NCBI RefSeq assembly: GCF_029227915.1
Contig: NC_079876.1
Coordinates: 36,251,828-36,315,827, forward strand
Source of the DNA: Hydractinia symbiolongicarpus
Taxonomy: Eukaryota; Cnidaria; Hydrozoa; Anthoathecata; Hydractiniidae
Direction of reading: 5' to 3'
DNA length: 64,000 nt
The translations under genes were made by a program, and so were the position numbers. Positions 33,725-46,516 of the stretch are shown piece by piece. The notes below the pieces were generated by a model. That model was given only the letters and a program-made list of their open reading frames with translations, did not search any database and was not told the DNA's origin. Every line of letters begins with the position of its first letter. The stretch's first letter is position 1.

Positions 33725-34504
33725 CAACAGGCAGGCGCTGTGGCTTAGCGGTTAAAGCGCCTGTCTAGTAAACAGGAGATCCCCGGTTCAAATCCGGGCA
33801 GTGCCTTTAGCAGTAATGTTGTGCTTTCTGGTCGGCCTTGTGGCAATGGCCAGCGGTTTGTCAGGCTGCGATGGCCGAGTGGTTAAGGCGTTTGACTAGA
33901 AATCAAATGGGATCTTCCCGCGTAGGTTCGAATCCTACTCGCAGCGGACGCAAAAAGGTGTTTTTGACACGAACAGAAAGACAGAGCTAGTTCAAATTGT
34001 CAGAAAAAGCATGACATCTAAATTACTTAGTGGTGCGAATGTGTCCCGCATGGTCTAGTGGTTAGGATTTCTGGTTTTCACCCAGGCGGCCCGGGTTCGA
34101 TTCCCGGTGCGGGAAGTGTACATTTTTTAAGTTAAGTTGCTCTCTCACGCGTTGATGTTATATACCCTGTGCGTGGATTCCGTCCTTGGCTGGGGATATA
34201 GCTCAGTGGTAGAGCATTCGACTGCAGATCGAGAGGTCCCTGGTTCAAACCCGGGTGTCCCCTACTAGTTGGCTTTTTGTCCTCTTCGGCACCTGAGTGG
34301 TGAGCTGGTGAATTATTCTGGTTACCCAGCAATTTCTGCTGCGATGGCCGAGTGGTTAAGGCGTTAGACTTGAAATCTAATGGGATCTTCCCGCGTAGGT
34401 TCGAACCCTACTCGCAGCGAATCTACAAACATTCTTTTTGATCTGGTCAAGTGTCTATCACAACGTACAGACCTTTGCCATGTGATAGAATTGATCATGG
34501 CCGA

Positions 34505-34555
<51 letters not shown>

Positions 34556-34887
34556 AATCCCCGGTCTCGGCATTTTATCACTGCCCAGCAGGGCGGTTTG
34601 AGGTGGTGAATGCAAGCAGCCGTAGCACTTTTCTTCAGCTATGTTTTTTTATTTATTTTCCTTCCTTTCTTTTTTACGGAGGGTATTTTCAGGTGTAGGT
34701 AAAACACGATGCATTGGCGGGGAATCGAACCGCGGTCTCCCGCGTGGCAGGCGAGAATTCTACCACTGAACCACCAATGCGTTACTACTCATTTCCAAAA
34801 TTTCCGAGTGACAGTGTATCACGTCCCGGTGTGTTAGTAGCCTTAACGGCATTTCAGACGTGTGATATTGAGATTTTCAAAATCTCC
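33725..34887 (+). repeat. Repeat unit 30 (7 tRNA genes)
   Basis: Thr 33734-33806; Ser-AGA 33865-33946; Glu 34044-34115; Cys 34192-34263; Ser-TGA 34338-34419; Phe 34500-34572; Gly(-) 34710-34780. Phe T-stem G to C (34562, mismatch); Gly T-stem change (34732, mismatch). Confidence 0.95.
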
Positions 34888-35667
34888 CAACAGGCAGGCG
34901 CTGTGGCTTAGCGGTTAAAGCGCCTGTCTAGTAAACAGGAGATCCCCGGTTCAAATCCGGGCAGTGCCTTTAGCAGTAATGTTGTGCTTTCTGGTCGGCC
35001 TTGTGGCAATGGCCAGCGGTTTGTCAGGCTGCGATGGCCGAGTGGTTAAGGCGTTTGACTAGAAATCAAATGGGATCTTCCCGCGTAGGTTCGAATCCTA
35101 CTCGCAGCGGACGCAAAAAGGTGTTTTTGACACGAACAGAAAGACAGAGCTAGTTCAAATTGTCAGAAAAAGCATGACATCTAAATTACTTAGTGGTGCG
35201 AATGTGTCCCGCATGGTCTAGTGGTTAGGATTTCTAATTTTCACCCAGGCGGCCCGGGTTCGATTCCCGGTGCGGGAAGTGTACATTTTTTAAGTTAAGT
35301 TGCTCTCTCACGCGTTGATGTTATATACCCTGTGCGTGGATTCCGTCCTTGGCTGGGGATATAGCTCAGTGGTAGAGCATTCGACTGCAGATCGAGAGGT
35401 CCCTGGTTCAAACCCGGGTGTCCCCTACTAGTTGGCTTTTTGTCCTCTTCGGCACCTGAGTGGTGAGCTGCTGAATTATTCTGGTTACCCAGCAATTTCT
35501 GCTGCGATGGCCGAGTGGTTAAGGCGTTAGACTTGAAATCTAATGGGATCTTCCCGCGTAGGTTCGAACCCTACTCGCAGCGAATCTACAAACATTCTTT
35601 TTGATCTGGTCAAGTGTCTATCACAACGTACAGACCTTTGCCATGTGATAGAATTGATCATGGCCGA

Positions 35668-35718
<51 letters not shown>

Positions 35719-36050
35719 AATCCCGGGTCTCGGCATTTTATCACTGCCCAGCAGGGCGGTTTGAGGTGGTGAATGCAAGCAGCCGTAGCACTTTTCTTCA
35801 GCTATGTTTTTTTATTTATTTTCCTTCCTTTCTTTTTTACGGAGGGTATTTTCAGGTGTAGGTAAAACACGATGCATTGGCGGGGAATCGAACCCCGGTC
35901 TCCCGCGTGGCAGGCGAGAATTCTACCACTGAACCACCAATGCGTTACTACTCATTTCCAAAATTTCCGAGTGACAGTGTATCACGTCCCGGTGTGTTAG
36001 TAGCCTTAACGGCATTTCAGACGTGTGATATTGAGATTTTCAAAATCTCC
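34888..36050 (+). repeat. Repeat unit 31 (7 tRNA genes, Glu damaged)
   Basis: Thr 34897-34969; Ser-AGA 35028-35109; Glu 35207-35278 (see own entry); Cys 35355-35426; Ser-TGA 35501-35582; Phe 35663-35735; Gly(-) 35873-35943. Confidence 0.95.
35207..35278 (+). pseudogene. tRNA-Glu(TTC) with broken anticodon stem
   Basis: Bases 35236-35237 are AA instead of GG, turning the two stem pairs next to the anticodon loop into A-C mismatches. The anticodon TTC and both promoter boxes are intact, so it may be transcribed but should present its anticodon poorly. Confidence 0.6.
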
Positions 36051-36830
36051 CAACAGGCAGGCGCTGTGGCTTAGCGGTTAAAGCGCCTGTCTAGTAAACA
36101 GGAGATCCCCGTTTCAAATCCGGGCAGTGCCTTTAGCAGTAATGTTGTGCTTTCTGGTCGGCCTTGTGGCAATGGCCAGCGGTTTGTCAGGCTGCGATGG
36201 CCGAGTGGTTAAGGCGTTTGACTAGAAATCAAATGGGATCTTCCCGCGTAGGTTCGAATCCTACTCGCAGCGGACGCAAAAAGGTGTTTTTGACACGAAC
36301 AGAAAGACAGAGCTAGTTCAAATTGTCAGAAAAAGCATGACATCTAAATTACTTAGTGGTGCGAATGTGTCCCGCATGGTCTAGTGGTTAGGATTTCTGG
36401 TTTTCACCCAGGCGGCCCGGGTTCGATTCCCGGTGCGGGAAGTGTACATTTTTTAAGTTAAGTTGCTCTCTCACGCGTTGATGTTATATACCCTGTGCGT
36501 GGATTCCGTCCTTGGCTGGGGATATAGCTCAGTGGTAGAGCATTCGACTGCAGATCGAGAGGTCCCTGGTTCAAACCCGGGTGTCCCCTACTAGTTGGCT
36601 TTTTGTCCTCTTCGGCACCTGAGTGGTGAGCTGGTGAATTATTCTGGTTACCCAGCAATTTCTGCTGCGATGGCCGAGTGGTTAAGGCGTTAGACTTGAA
36701 ATCTAATGGGATCTTCCCGCGTAGGTTCGAACCCTACTCGCAGCGAATCTACAAACATTCTTTTTGATCTGGTCAAGTGTCTATCACAACGTACAGACCT
36801 TTGCCATGTGATAGAATTGATCATGGCCGA

Positions 36831-36881
<51 letters not shown>

Positions 36882-37213
36882 AATCCCGGGTCTCGGCATT
36901 TTATCACTGCCCAGCAGGGCGGTTTGAGGTGGTGAATGCAAGCAGCCGTAGCACTTTTCTTCAGCTATGTTTTTTTATTTATTTTCCTTCCTTTCTTTTT
37001 TACGGAGGGTATTTTCAGGTGTAGGTAAAACACGATGCATTGGCGGGGAATCGAACCCCGGTCTCCCGCGTGGCAGGCGAGAATTCTACCACTGAACCAC
37101 CAATGCGTTACTACTCATTTCCAAAATTTCCGAGTGACAGTGTATCACGTCCCGGTGTGTTAGTAGCCTTAACGGCATTTCAGACGTGTGATATTGAGAT
37201 TTTCAAAATCTCC
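36051..37213 (+). repeat. Repeat unit 32 (7 tRNA genes)
   Basis: Thr 36060-36132; Ser-AGA 36191-36272; Glu 36370-36441; Cys 36518-36589; Ser-TGA 36664-36745; Phe 36826-36898; Gly(-) 37036-37106. Thr G53 to T (36112), a box B base and a T-stem mismatch. Confidence 0.95.
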
Positions 37214-37993
37214 CAACAGGCAGGCGCTGTGGCTTAGCGGTTAAAGCGCCTGTCTAGTAAACAGGAGATCCCCGGTTCAAATCCGGGCAGTGCCTTTAGC
37301 AGTAATGTTGTGCTTTCTGGTCGGCCTTGTGGCAATGGCCAGCGGTTTGTCAGGCTGCGATGGCCGAGTGGTTAAGGCGTTTGACTAGAAATCAAATGGG
37401 ATCTTCCCGCGTAGGTTCGAATCCTACTCGCAGCGGACGCAAAAAGGTGTTTTTGACACGAACAGAAAGACAGAGCTAGTTCAAATTGTCAGAAAAAGCA
37501 TGACATCTAAATTACTTAGTGGTGCGAATGTGTCCCGCATGGTCTAGTGGTTAGGATTTCTGGTTTTCACCCAGGCGGCCCGGGTTCGATTCCCGGTGCG
37601 GGAAGTGTACATTTTTTAAGTTAAGTTGCTCTCTCACGCGTTGATGTTATATACCCTGTGCGTGGATTCCGTCCTTGGCTGGGGATATAGCTCAGTGGTA
37701 GAGCATTCGACTGCAGATCGAGAGGTCCCTGGTTCAAACCCGGGTGTCCCCTACTAGTTGGCTTTTTGTCCTCTTCGGCACCTGAGTGGTGAGCTGGTGA
37801 ATTATTCTGGTTACCCAGCAATTTCTGCTGCGATGGCCGAGTGGTTAAGGCGTTAGACTTGAAATCTAATGGGATCTTCCCGCGTAGGTTCGAACCCTAC
37901 TCGCAGCGAATCTACAAACATTCTTTTTGATCTGGTCAAGTGTCTATCACAACGTACAGACCTTTGCCATGTGATAGAATTGATCATGGCCGA

Positions 37994-38044
<51 letters not shown>

Positions 38045-38376
38045 AATCCCGGGTCTCGGCATTTTATCACTGCCCAGCAGGGCGGTTTGAGGTGGTGAAT
38101 GCAAGCAGCCGTAGCACTTTTCTTCAGCTATGTTTTTTTATTTATTTTCCTTCCTTTCTTTTTTACGGAGGGTATTTTCAGGTGTAGGTAAAACACGATG
38201 CATTGGCGGGGAATCGAACCCCGGTCTCCCGCGTGGCAGGCGAGAATTCTACCACTGAACCACCAATGCGTTACTACTCATTTCCAAAATTTCCGAGTGA
38301 CAGTGTATCACGTCCCGGTGTGTTAGTAGCCTTAACGGCATTTCAGACGTGTGATATTGAGATTTTCAAAATCTCC
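37214..38376 (+). repeat. Repeat unit 33 (7 tRNA genes)
   Basis: Thr 37223-37295; Ser-AGA 37354-37435; Glu 37533-37604; Cys 37681-37752; Ser-TGA 37827-37908; Phe 37989-38061; Gly(-) 38199-38269. No difference from consensus seen. Confidence 0.96.
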
Positions 38377-39156
38377 CAACAGGCAGGCGCTGTGGCTTAG
38401 CGGTTAAAGCGCCTGTCTAGTAAACAGGAGATCCCCGGTTCAAATCCGGGCAGTGCCTTTAGCAGTAATGTTGTGCTTTCTGGTCGGCCTTGTGGCAATG
38501 GCAAGCGGTTTGTCAGGCTGCGATGGCCGAGTGGTTAAGGCGTTTGACTAGAAATCAAATGGGATCTTCCCGCGTAGGTTCGAATCCTACTCGCAGCGGA
38601 CGCAAAAAGGTGTTTTTGACACGAACAGAAAGACAGAGCTAGTTCAAATTGTCAGAAAAAGCATGACATCTAAATTACTTAGTGGTGCGAATGTGTCCCG
38701 CATGGTCTAGTGGTTAGGATTTCTGGTTTTCACCCAGGCGGCCCGGGTTCGATTCCCGGTGCAGGAAGTGTACATTTTTTAAGTTAAGTTGCTCTCTCAC
38801 GCGTTGATGTTATATACCCTGTGCGTGGATTCCGTCCTTGGCTGGGGATATAGCTCAGTGGTAGAGCATTCGACTGCAGATCGAGAGGTCCCTGGTTCAA
38901 ACCCGGGTGTCCCCTACTAGTTGGCTTTTTGTCCTCTTCGGCACCTGAGTGGTGAGCTGGTGAATTATTCTGGTTACCCAGCAATTTCTGCTGCGATGGC
39001 CGAGTGGTTAAGGCGTTAGACTTGAAATCTAATGGGATCTTCCCGCGTAGGTTCGAACCCTACTCGCAGCGAATCTACAAACATTCTTTTTGATCTGGTC
39101 AAGTGTCTATCACAACGTACAGACCTTTGCCATGTGATAGAATTGATCATGGCCGA

Positions 39157-39207
<51 letters not shown>

Positions 39208-39538
39208 AATCCCGGGTCTCGGCATTTTATCACTGCCCAGCAGGGCGGTTTGAGGTGGTGAATGCAAGCAGCCGTAGCACTTTTCTTCAGCTATGTTTTT
39301 TTATTTATTTTCCTTCCTTTCTTTTTTACGGAGGGTATTTTCAGGTGTAGGTAAAACCTATGCATTGGCGGGGAATCGAACCCCGGTCTCCCGCGTGGCA
39401 GGCGAGAATTCTACCACTGAACCACCAATGCGTTACTACTCATTTCCAAAATTTCCGAGTGACAGTGTATCACGTCCCGGTGTGTTAGTAGCCTTAACGG
39501 CATTTCAGACGTGTGATATTGAGATTTTCAAAATCTCC
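38377..39538 (+). repeat. Repeat unit 34 (7 tRNA genes, 1 bp shorter)
   Basis: Thr 38386-38458; Ser-AGA 38517-38598; Glu 38696-38767; Cys 38844-38915; Ser-TGA 38990-39071; Phe 39152-39224; Gly(-) 39361-39431. Glu acceptor G to A (38763, mismatch). The four bases ACGA before Gly are replaced by CTA; the Gly T4 stop is kept. Confidence 0.95.
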
Positions 39539-40318
39539 CAACAGGCAGGCGCTGTGGCTTAGCGGTTAAAGCGCCTGTCTAGTAAACAGGAGATCCCCGG
39601 TTCAAATCCGGGCAGTGCCTTTAGCAGTAATGTTGTGCTTTCTGGTCGGCCTTGTGGCAATGGCCAGCGGTTTGTCAGGCTGCGATGGCCGAGTGGTTAA
39701 GGCGTTTGACTAGAAATCAAATGGGATCTTCCCGCGTAGGTTCGAATCCTACTCGCAGCGGACGCAAAAAGGTGTTTTTGACACGAACAGAAAGACAGAG
39801 CTAGTTCAAATTGTCAGAAAAAGCATGACATCTAAATTACTTAGTGGTGCGAATGTGTCCCGCATGGTCTAGTGGTTAGGATTTCTGGTTTTCACCCAGG
39901 CGGCCCGGGTTCGATTCCCGGTGCGGGAAGTGTACATTTTTTAAGTTAAGTTGCTCTCTCACGCGTTGATGTTATATACCCTGTGCGTGGATTCCGTCCT
40001 TGGCTGGGGATATAGCTCAGTGGTAGAGCATTCGACTGCAGATCGAGAGGTCCCTGGTTCAAACCCGGGTGTCCCCTACTAGTTGGCTTTTTGTCCTCTT
40101 CGGCACCTGAGTGGTGAGCTGGTGAATTATTCTGGTTACCCAGCAATTTCTGCTGCGATGGCCGTGTGGTTAAGGCGTTAGACTTGAAATCTAATGGGAT
40201 CTTCCCGCGTAGGTTCGAACCCTACTCGCAGCGAATCTACAAACATTCTTTTTGATCTGGTCAAGTGTCTATCACAACGTACAGACCTTTGCCATGTGAT
40301 AGAATTGATCATGGCCGA

Positions 40319-40369
<51 letters not shown>

Positions 40370-40701
40370 AATCCCGGGTCTCGGCATTTTATCACTGCCC
40401 AGCAGGGCGGTTTGAGGTGGTGAATGCAAGCAGCCGTAGCACTTTTCTTCAGCTATGTTTTTTTATTTATTTTCCTTCCTTTCTTTTTTACGGAGGGTAT
40501 TTTCAGGTGTAGGTAAAACACGACGCATTGGCGGGGAATCGAACCCCGGTCTCCCGCGTGGCAGGCGAGAATTCTACCACTGAACCACCAATGCGTTACT
40601 ACTCATTTCCAAAATTTCCGAGTGACAGTGTATCACGTCCCGGTGTGTTAGTAGCCTTAACGGCATTTCAGACGTGTGATATTGAGATTTTCAAAATCTC
40701 C
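39539..40701 (+). repeat. Repeat unit 35 (7 tRNA genes)
   Basis: Thr 39548-39620; Ser-AGA 39679-39760; Glu 39858-39929; Cys 40006-40077; Ser-TGA 40152-40233 (A14 changed, own entry); Phe 40314-40386; Gly(-) 40524-40594. The Gly discriminator is changed from A to G (40524). Confidence 0.95.
40152..40233 (+). tRNA. tRNA-Ser(TGA) with A14 changed to T
   Basis: Base 14 (40165) is T. A14 is nearly invariant, because it pairs with U8 in the tRNA core and lies in box A. This copy is probably weak in both transcription and folding. The rest matches consensus. Confidence 0.75.
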
Positions 40702-41481
40702 CAACAGGCAGGCGCTGTGGCTTAGCGGTTAAAGCGCCTGTCTAGTAAACAGGAGATCCCCGGTTCAAATCCGGGCAGTGCCTTTAGCAGTAATGTTGTG
40801 CTTTCTGGTCGGCCTTGTGGCAATGGCCAGCGGTTTGTCAGGCTGCGATGGCCGAGTGGTTATGGCGTTTGACTAGAAATCAAATGGGATCTTCCCGCGT
40901 AGGTTCGAATCCTACTCGCAGCGGACGCAAAAAGGTGTTTTTGACACGAACAGAAAGACAGAGCTAGTTCAAATTGTCAGAAAAAGCATGACATCTAAAT
41001 TACTTAGTGGTGCGAATGTGTCCCGCATGGTCTAGTGGTTAGGATTTCTGGTTTTCACCCAGGCGGCCCGGGTTCGATTCCCGGTGCGGGAAGTGTACAT
41101 TTTTTAAGTTAAGTTGCTCTCTCACGCGTTGATGTTATATACCCTGTGCGTGGATTCCGTCCTTGGCTGGGGATATAGCTTAGTGGTAGAGCATTCGACT
41201 GCAGATCGAGAGGTCCCTGGTTCAAACCCGGGTGTCCCCTACTAGTTGGCTTTTTGTCCTCTTCGGCACCTGAGTGGTGAGCTGGTGAATTATTCTGGTT
41301 ACCCAGCAATTTCTGCTGCGATGGCCGAGTGGTTAAGGCGTTAGACTTGAAATCTAATGGGATCTTCCCGCGTAGGTTCGAACCCTACTCGCAGCGAATC
41401 TACAAACATTCTTTTTGATCTGGTCAAGTGTCTATCACAACGTACAGACCTTTGCCATGTGATAGAATTGATCATGGCCGA

Positions 41482-41532
<51 letters not shown>

Positions 41533-41864
41533 AATCCCGGGTCTCGGCATTTTATCACTGCCCAGCAGGGCGGTTTGAGGTGGTGAATGCAAGCAGCCGT
41601 AGCACTTTTCTTCAGCTATGTTTTTTTATTTATTTTCCTTCCTTTCTTTTTTACGGAGGGTATTTTCAGGTGTAGGTAAAACACGATGCATTGGCGGGGA
41701 ATCGAACCCCGGTCTCCCGCGTGGCAGGCGAGAATTCTACCACTGAACCACCAATGCGTTACTACTCATTTCCAAAATTTCCGAGTGACAGTGTATCACG
41801 TCCCGGTATGTTAGTAGCCTTAACGGCATTTCAGACGTGTGATATTGAGATTTTCAAAATCTCC
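40702..41864 (+). repeat. Repeat unit 36 (7 tRNA genes)
   Basis: Thr 40711-40783; Ser-AGA 40842-40923; Glu 41021-41092; Cys 41169-41240; Ser-TGA 41315-41396; Phe 41477-41549; Gly(-) 41687-41757. Ser-AGA D-arm A to T (40863); Cys D-stem C to T in box A (41181). Confidence 0.95.
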
Positions 41865-42644
41865 CAACAGGCAGGCGCTGTGGCTTAGCGGTTAAAGCGC
41901 CTGTCTAGTAAACAGGAGATCCCCGGTTCAAATCCGGGCAGTGCCTTTAGCAGTAATGTTGTGCTTTCTGGTCGGCCTTGTGGCAATGGACAGCGGTTTG
42001 TCAGGCTGCGATGGCCGAGTGGTTAAGGCGTTTGACTAGAAATCAAATGGGATCTTCCCGCGTAGGTTCGAATCCTACTCGCAGCGGACGCAAAAAGGTG
42101 TTTTTGATACGAACAGAAAGACAGAGCTAGTTCAAATTGTCAGAAAAAGCATGACATCTAAATTACTTAGTGGTGCGAATGTGTCCCGCATGGTCTAGTG
42201 GTTAGGATTTCTGGTTTTCACCCAGGCGGCCCGGGTTCGATTCCCGGTGCGGGAAGTGTACATTTTTTAAGTTAAGTTGCTCTCTCACGCGTTGATGTTA
42301 TATACCCTGTGCGTGGATTCCGTCCTTGGCTGGGGATATAGCTCAGTGGTAGAGCATTCGACTGCAGATCGAGAGGTCCCTGGTTCAAACCCGGGTGTCC
42401 CCTACTAGTTGGCTTTTTTTCCTCTTCGGCACCTGAGTGGTGAGCTGGTGAATTATTCTGGTTACCCAGCAATTTCTGCTGCGATGGCCGAGTGGTTAAG
42501 GCGTTAGACTTGAAATCTAATGGGATCTTCCCGCGTAGGTTCGAACCCTACTCGCAGCGAATCTACAAACATTCTTTTTGATCTGGTCAAGTGTCTATCA
42601 CAACGTACAGACCTTTGCCATGTGATAGAATTGATCATGGCCGA

Positions 42645-42695
<51 letters not shown>

Positions 42696-43027
42696 AATCC
42701 CGGGTCTCGGCATTTTATCACTCCCCAGCAGGGCGGTTTGAGGTGGTGAATGCAAGCAGCCGTAGCACTTTTCTTCAGCTATGTTTTTTTATTTATTTTC
42801 CTTCCTTTCTTTTTTACGGAGGGTATTTTCAGGTGTAGGTAAAACACGATGCATTGGCGGGGAATCGAACCCCAGTCTCCCGCGTGGCAGGCGAGAATTC
42901 TACCACTTAACCACCAATGCGTTACTACTCATTTCCAAAATTTCCGAGTGACAGTGTATCACGTCCCGGTGTGTTAGTAGCCTTAACGGCATTTCAGACG
43001 TGTGATATTGAGATTTTCAAAATCTCC
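41865..43027 (+). repeat. Repeat unit 37 (7 tRNA genes)
   Basis: Thr 41874-41946; Ser-AGA 42005-42086; Glu 42184-42255; Cys 42332-42403; Ser-TGA 42478-42559; Phe 42640-42712; Gly(-) 42850-42920 (two changes, own entry). T7 after Cys. Confidence 0.95.
42850..42920 (-). tRNA. tRNA-Gly(GCC) with D-stem and T-stem changes
   Basis: Position 42908 puts A in place of C13 on the gene strand, a D-stem mismatch within box A. Position 42874 turns one T-stem pair into a wobble. The anticodon GCC is intact. The copy is probably reduced in activity. Confidence 0.75.
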
Positions 43028-43807
43028 CAACAGGCAGGCGCTGTGGCTTAGCGGTTAAAGCGCCTGTCTAGTAAACAGGAGATCCCCGGTTCAAATCCGG
43101 GCAGTGCCTTTAGCAGTAATGTTGTGCTTTCTGGTCGGCCTTGTGGCAATGGCCAGCGGTTTGTCAGGCTGCGATGGCCGAGTGGTTAAGGCGTTTGACT
43201 AGAAATCAAATGGGATCTTCCCGCGTAGGTTCGAATCCTACTCGCAGCGGACGCAAAAAGGTGTTTTTGACACGAACAGAAAGACAGAGCTAGTTCAAAT
43301 TGTCAGAAAAAGCATGACATCTAAATTACTTAGTGGTGCGAATGTGTCCCGCATGGTCTAGTGGTTAGGATTTCTGGTTTTCACCCAGGCGGCCCGGGTT
43401 CGATTCCCGGTGCGGGAAATGTACATTTTTTAAGTTAAGTTGCTCTCTCACGCGTTGATGTTATATACCCTGTGCGTGGATTCCGTCCTTGGCTGGGGAT
43501 ATAGCTCAGTGGTAGAGCATTCGACTGCAGATCGAGAGGTCCCTGGTTCAAACCCGGGTGTCCCCTACTAGTTGGCTTTTTGTCCTCTTCGGCACCTGAG
43601 TGGTGAGCTGGTGAATTATTCTGGTTACCCAGCAATTTCTGCTGCGATGGCCGAGTGGTTAAGGCGTTAGACTTGAAATCTAATGGGATCTTCCCGCGTA
43701 GGTTCGAACCCTACTCGCAGCGAATCTACAAACATTCTTTTTGATCTGGTCAAGTGTCTATCACAACGTACAGACCTTTGCCATGTGATAGAATTGATCA
43801 TGGCAGA

Positions 43808-43858
<51 letters not shown>

Positions 43859-44190
43859 AATCCCGGGTCTCGGCATTTTATCACTGCCCAGCAGGGCGGT
43901 TTGAGGTGGTGAATGCAAGCAGCCGTAGCACTTTTCTTCAGCTATGTTTTTTTATTTATTTTCCTTCCTTTCTTTTTTACGGAGGGTATTTTCAGGTGTA
44001 GGTAAAACACGATGCATTGGCGGGGAATCGAACCCCGGTCTCCCGCGTGGCAGGCGAGAATTCTACCACTGAACCACCAATGCGTTACTACTCATTTCCA
44101 AAATTTCCGAGTGACAGTGTATCACGTCCCGGTGTGTTAGTAGCCTTAACGGCATTTCAGACGTGTGATATTGAGATTTTCAAAATCTCC
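43028..44190 (+). repeat. Repeat unit 38 (7 tRNA genes)
   Basis: Thr 43037-43109; Ser-AGA 43168-43249; Glu 43347-43418; Cys 43495-43566; Ser-TGA 43641-43722; Phe 43803-43875; Gly(-) 44013-44083. Phe acceptor C3 to A (43805, mismatch). Confidence 0.95.
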
Positions 44191-44970
44191 CAACAGGCAG
44201 GCGCTGTGGCTTAGCGGTTAAAGCGCCTGTCTAGTAAACAGGAGATCCCCGGTTCAAATCCGGGCAGTGCCTTTAGCAGTAATGTTGTGCTTTCTGGTCG
44301 GCCTTGTGGCAATGGCCAGCGGTTTGTCAGGCTGCGATGGCCGAGTGGTTAAGGCGTTTGACTAGAAATCAAATGGGATCTTCCCGCGTAGGTTCGAATC
44401 CTACTCGCAGCGGACGCAAAAAGGTGTTTTTGACACGAACAGAAAGACAGAGCTAGTTCAAATTGTCAGAAAAAGCATGACATCTAAATTACTTAGTGGT
44501 GCGAATGTGTCCCGCATGGTCTAGTGGTTAGGATTTCTGGTTTTCACCCAGGCGGCCCGGGTTCGATTCCCGGTGCGGGAAGTGTACATTTTTTAAGTTA
44601 AGTTGCTCTCTCACGCGTTGATGTTATATACCCTGTGCGTGGATTCCGTCCTTGGCTGGGGATATAGCTCAGTGGTAGAGCATTCGACTGCAGATCGAGA
44701 GGTCCCTGGTTCAAACCCGGGTGTCCCCTACTAGTTGGCTTTTTGTCCTCTTCGGCACCTGAGTGGTGAGCTGGTGAATTATTCTGGTTACCCAGCAATT
44801 TCGGCTGCGATGGCCGAGTGGTTAAGGCGTTAGACTTGAAATCTAATGGGATCTTCCCGCGTAGGTTGGAACCCTACTCGCAGCGAATCTACAAACATTC
44901 TTTTTGATCTGGTCAAGTGTCTATCACAACGTACAGACCTTTGCCATGTGATAGAATTGATCATGGCCGA

Positions 44971-45021
<51 letters not shown>

Positions 45022-45353
45022 AATCCCGGGTCTCGGCATTTTATCACTGCCCAGCAGGGCGGTTTGAGGTGGTGAATGCAAGCAGCCGTAGCACTTTTCT
45101 TCAGCTATGTTTTTTTATTTATTTTCCTTCCTTTCTTTTTTACGGAGGGTATTTTCAGGTGTAGGTAAAACACGATGCATTGGCGGGGAATCGAACCCCG
45201 GTCTCCCGCGTGGCAGGCGAGAATTCTACCACTGAACCACCAATGCGTTACTACTCATTTCCAAAATTTCCGAGTGACAGTGTATCACGTCCCGGTGTGT
45301 TAGTAGCCTTAACGGCATTTCAGACGTGTGATATTGAGATTTTCAAAATCTCC
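44191..45353 (+). repeat. Repeat unit 39 (7 tRNA genes)
   Basis: Thr 44200-44272; Ser-AGA 44331-44412; Glu 44510-44581; Cys 44658-44729; Ser-TGA 44804-44885; Phe 44966-45038; Gly(-) 45176-45246. Ser-TGA has C56 to G (44868): C56 is invariant, pairs with G19 and is the core base of box B, so this copy is likely poor. Confidence 0.95.
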
Positions 45354-46133
45354 CAACAGGCAGGCGCTGTGGCTTAGCGGTTAAAGCGCCTGTCTAGTAA
45401 ACAGGAGATCCCCGGTTCAAATCCGGGCAGTGCTTTTAGCAGTAATGTTGTGCTTTCTGGTCGGCCTTGTGGCAATGGCCAGCGGTTTGTCAGGCTGCGA
45501 TGGCCGAGTGGTTAAGGCGTTTGACTAGAAATCAAATGGGATCTTCCCGCGTAGGTTCGAATCCTACTCGCAGCGGACGCAAAAAGGTGTTTTTGACACG
45601 AACAGAAAGACAGAGCTAGTTCAAATTGTCAAAAAAAGCATGACATCTAAATTACTTAGTGGTGCGAATGTGTCCCGCATGGTCTAGTGGTTAGGATTTC
45701 TGGTTTTCACCCAGGCGGCCCGGGTTCGATTTCCGGTGCGGGAAGTGTACATTTTTTAAGTTAAGTTGCTCTCTCACGCGTTGATGTTATATACCCTGTG
45801 CGTGGATTCCGTCCTTGGCTGGGGATATAGCTCAGTGGTAGAGCATTCGACTGCAGATCGAGAGGTCCCTGGTTCAAACCCGGGTGTCCCCTACTAGTTG
45901 GCTTTTTGTCCTTTTCGGCACCTGAGTGGTGAGCTGGTGAATTATTCTGGTTACCCAGCAATTTCTGCTGCGATGGCCGAGTGGTTAAGGCGTTAGACTT
46001 GAAATCTAATGGGATCTTCCCGCGTAGGTTCGAACCCTACTCGCAGCGAATCTACAAACATTCTTTTTGATCTGGTCAAGTGTCTATCACAACGTACAGA
46101 CCTTTGCCATGTGATAGAATTGATCATGGCCGA

Positions 46134-46184
<51 letters not shown>

Positions 46185-46516
46185 AATCCCGGGTCTCGGC
46201 ATTTTATCACTGCCCAGCAGGGCGGTTTGAAGTTGTGAATGCAAGCAGCCGTAGCACTTTTCTTCAGCTATGTTTTTTTATTTATTTTCCTTCCTTTCTT
46301 TTTTACGCAGGGTATTTTCAGGTGTAGGTAAAACACGATGCATTGGCGGGGAATCGAACCCCGGTCTCCCGCGTGGCAGGCGAGAATTCTACCACTGAAC
46401 CACCAATGCGTTACTACTCATTTCCAAAATTTCCGAGTGACAGTGTATCACGTCCCGGTGTGTTAGTAGCCTTAACGGCATTTCAGACGTGCGATATTGA
46501 GATTTTCAAAATCTCC
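45354..46516 (+). repeat. Repeat unit 40 (7 tRNA genes)
   Basis: Thr 45363-45435 (own entry); Ser-AGA 45494-45575; Glu 45673-45744; Cys 45821-45892; Ser-TGA 45967-46048; Phe 46129-46201; Gly(-) 46339-46409. Glu T-stem C to T (45732, wobble). Several spacer changes, more than most units. Confidence 0.95.
45363..45435 (+). tRNA. tRNA-Thr(AGT) ending in a new TTTT
   Basis: C72 to T at 45434 makes TTTT at 45434-45437, overlapping the 3' end of the gene. This is the only Thr copy with a run of four T between it and Ser-AGA. Stopping there could leave the precursor without a normal 3' trailer and uncouple Ser-AGA. The first acceptor pair becomes G-T. Confidence 0.8.

Noticed and set aside
39293-39562. 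89-codon open frame in unit 34 with a hydrophobic start
   Set aside because: A 1 bp deletion before Gly joins the T-rich tract (read as Phe/Leu codons) to the usual false frame. No homologue in other units.
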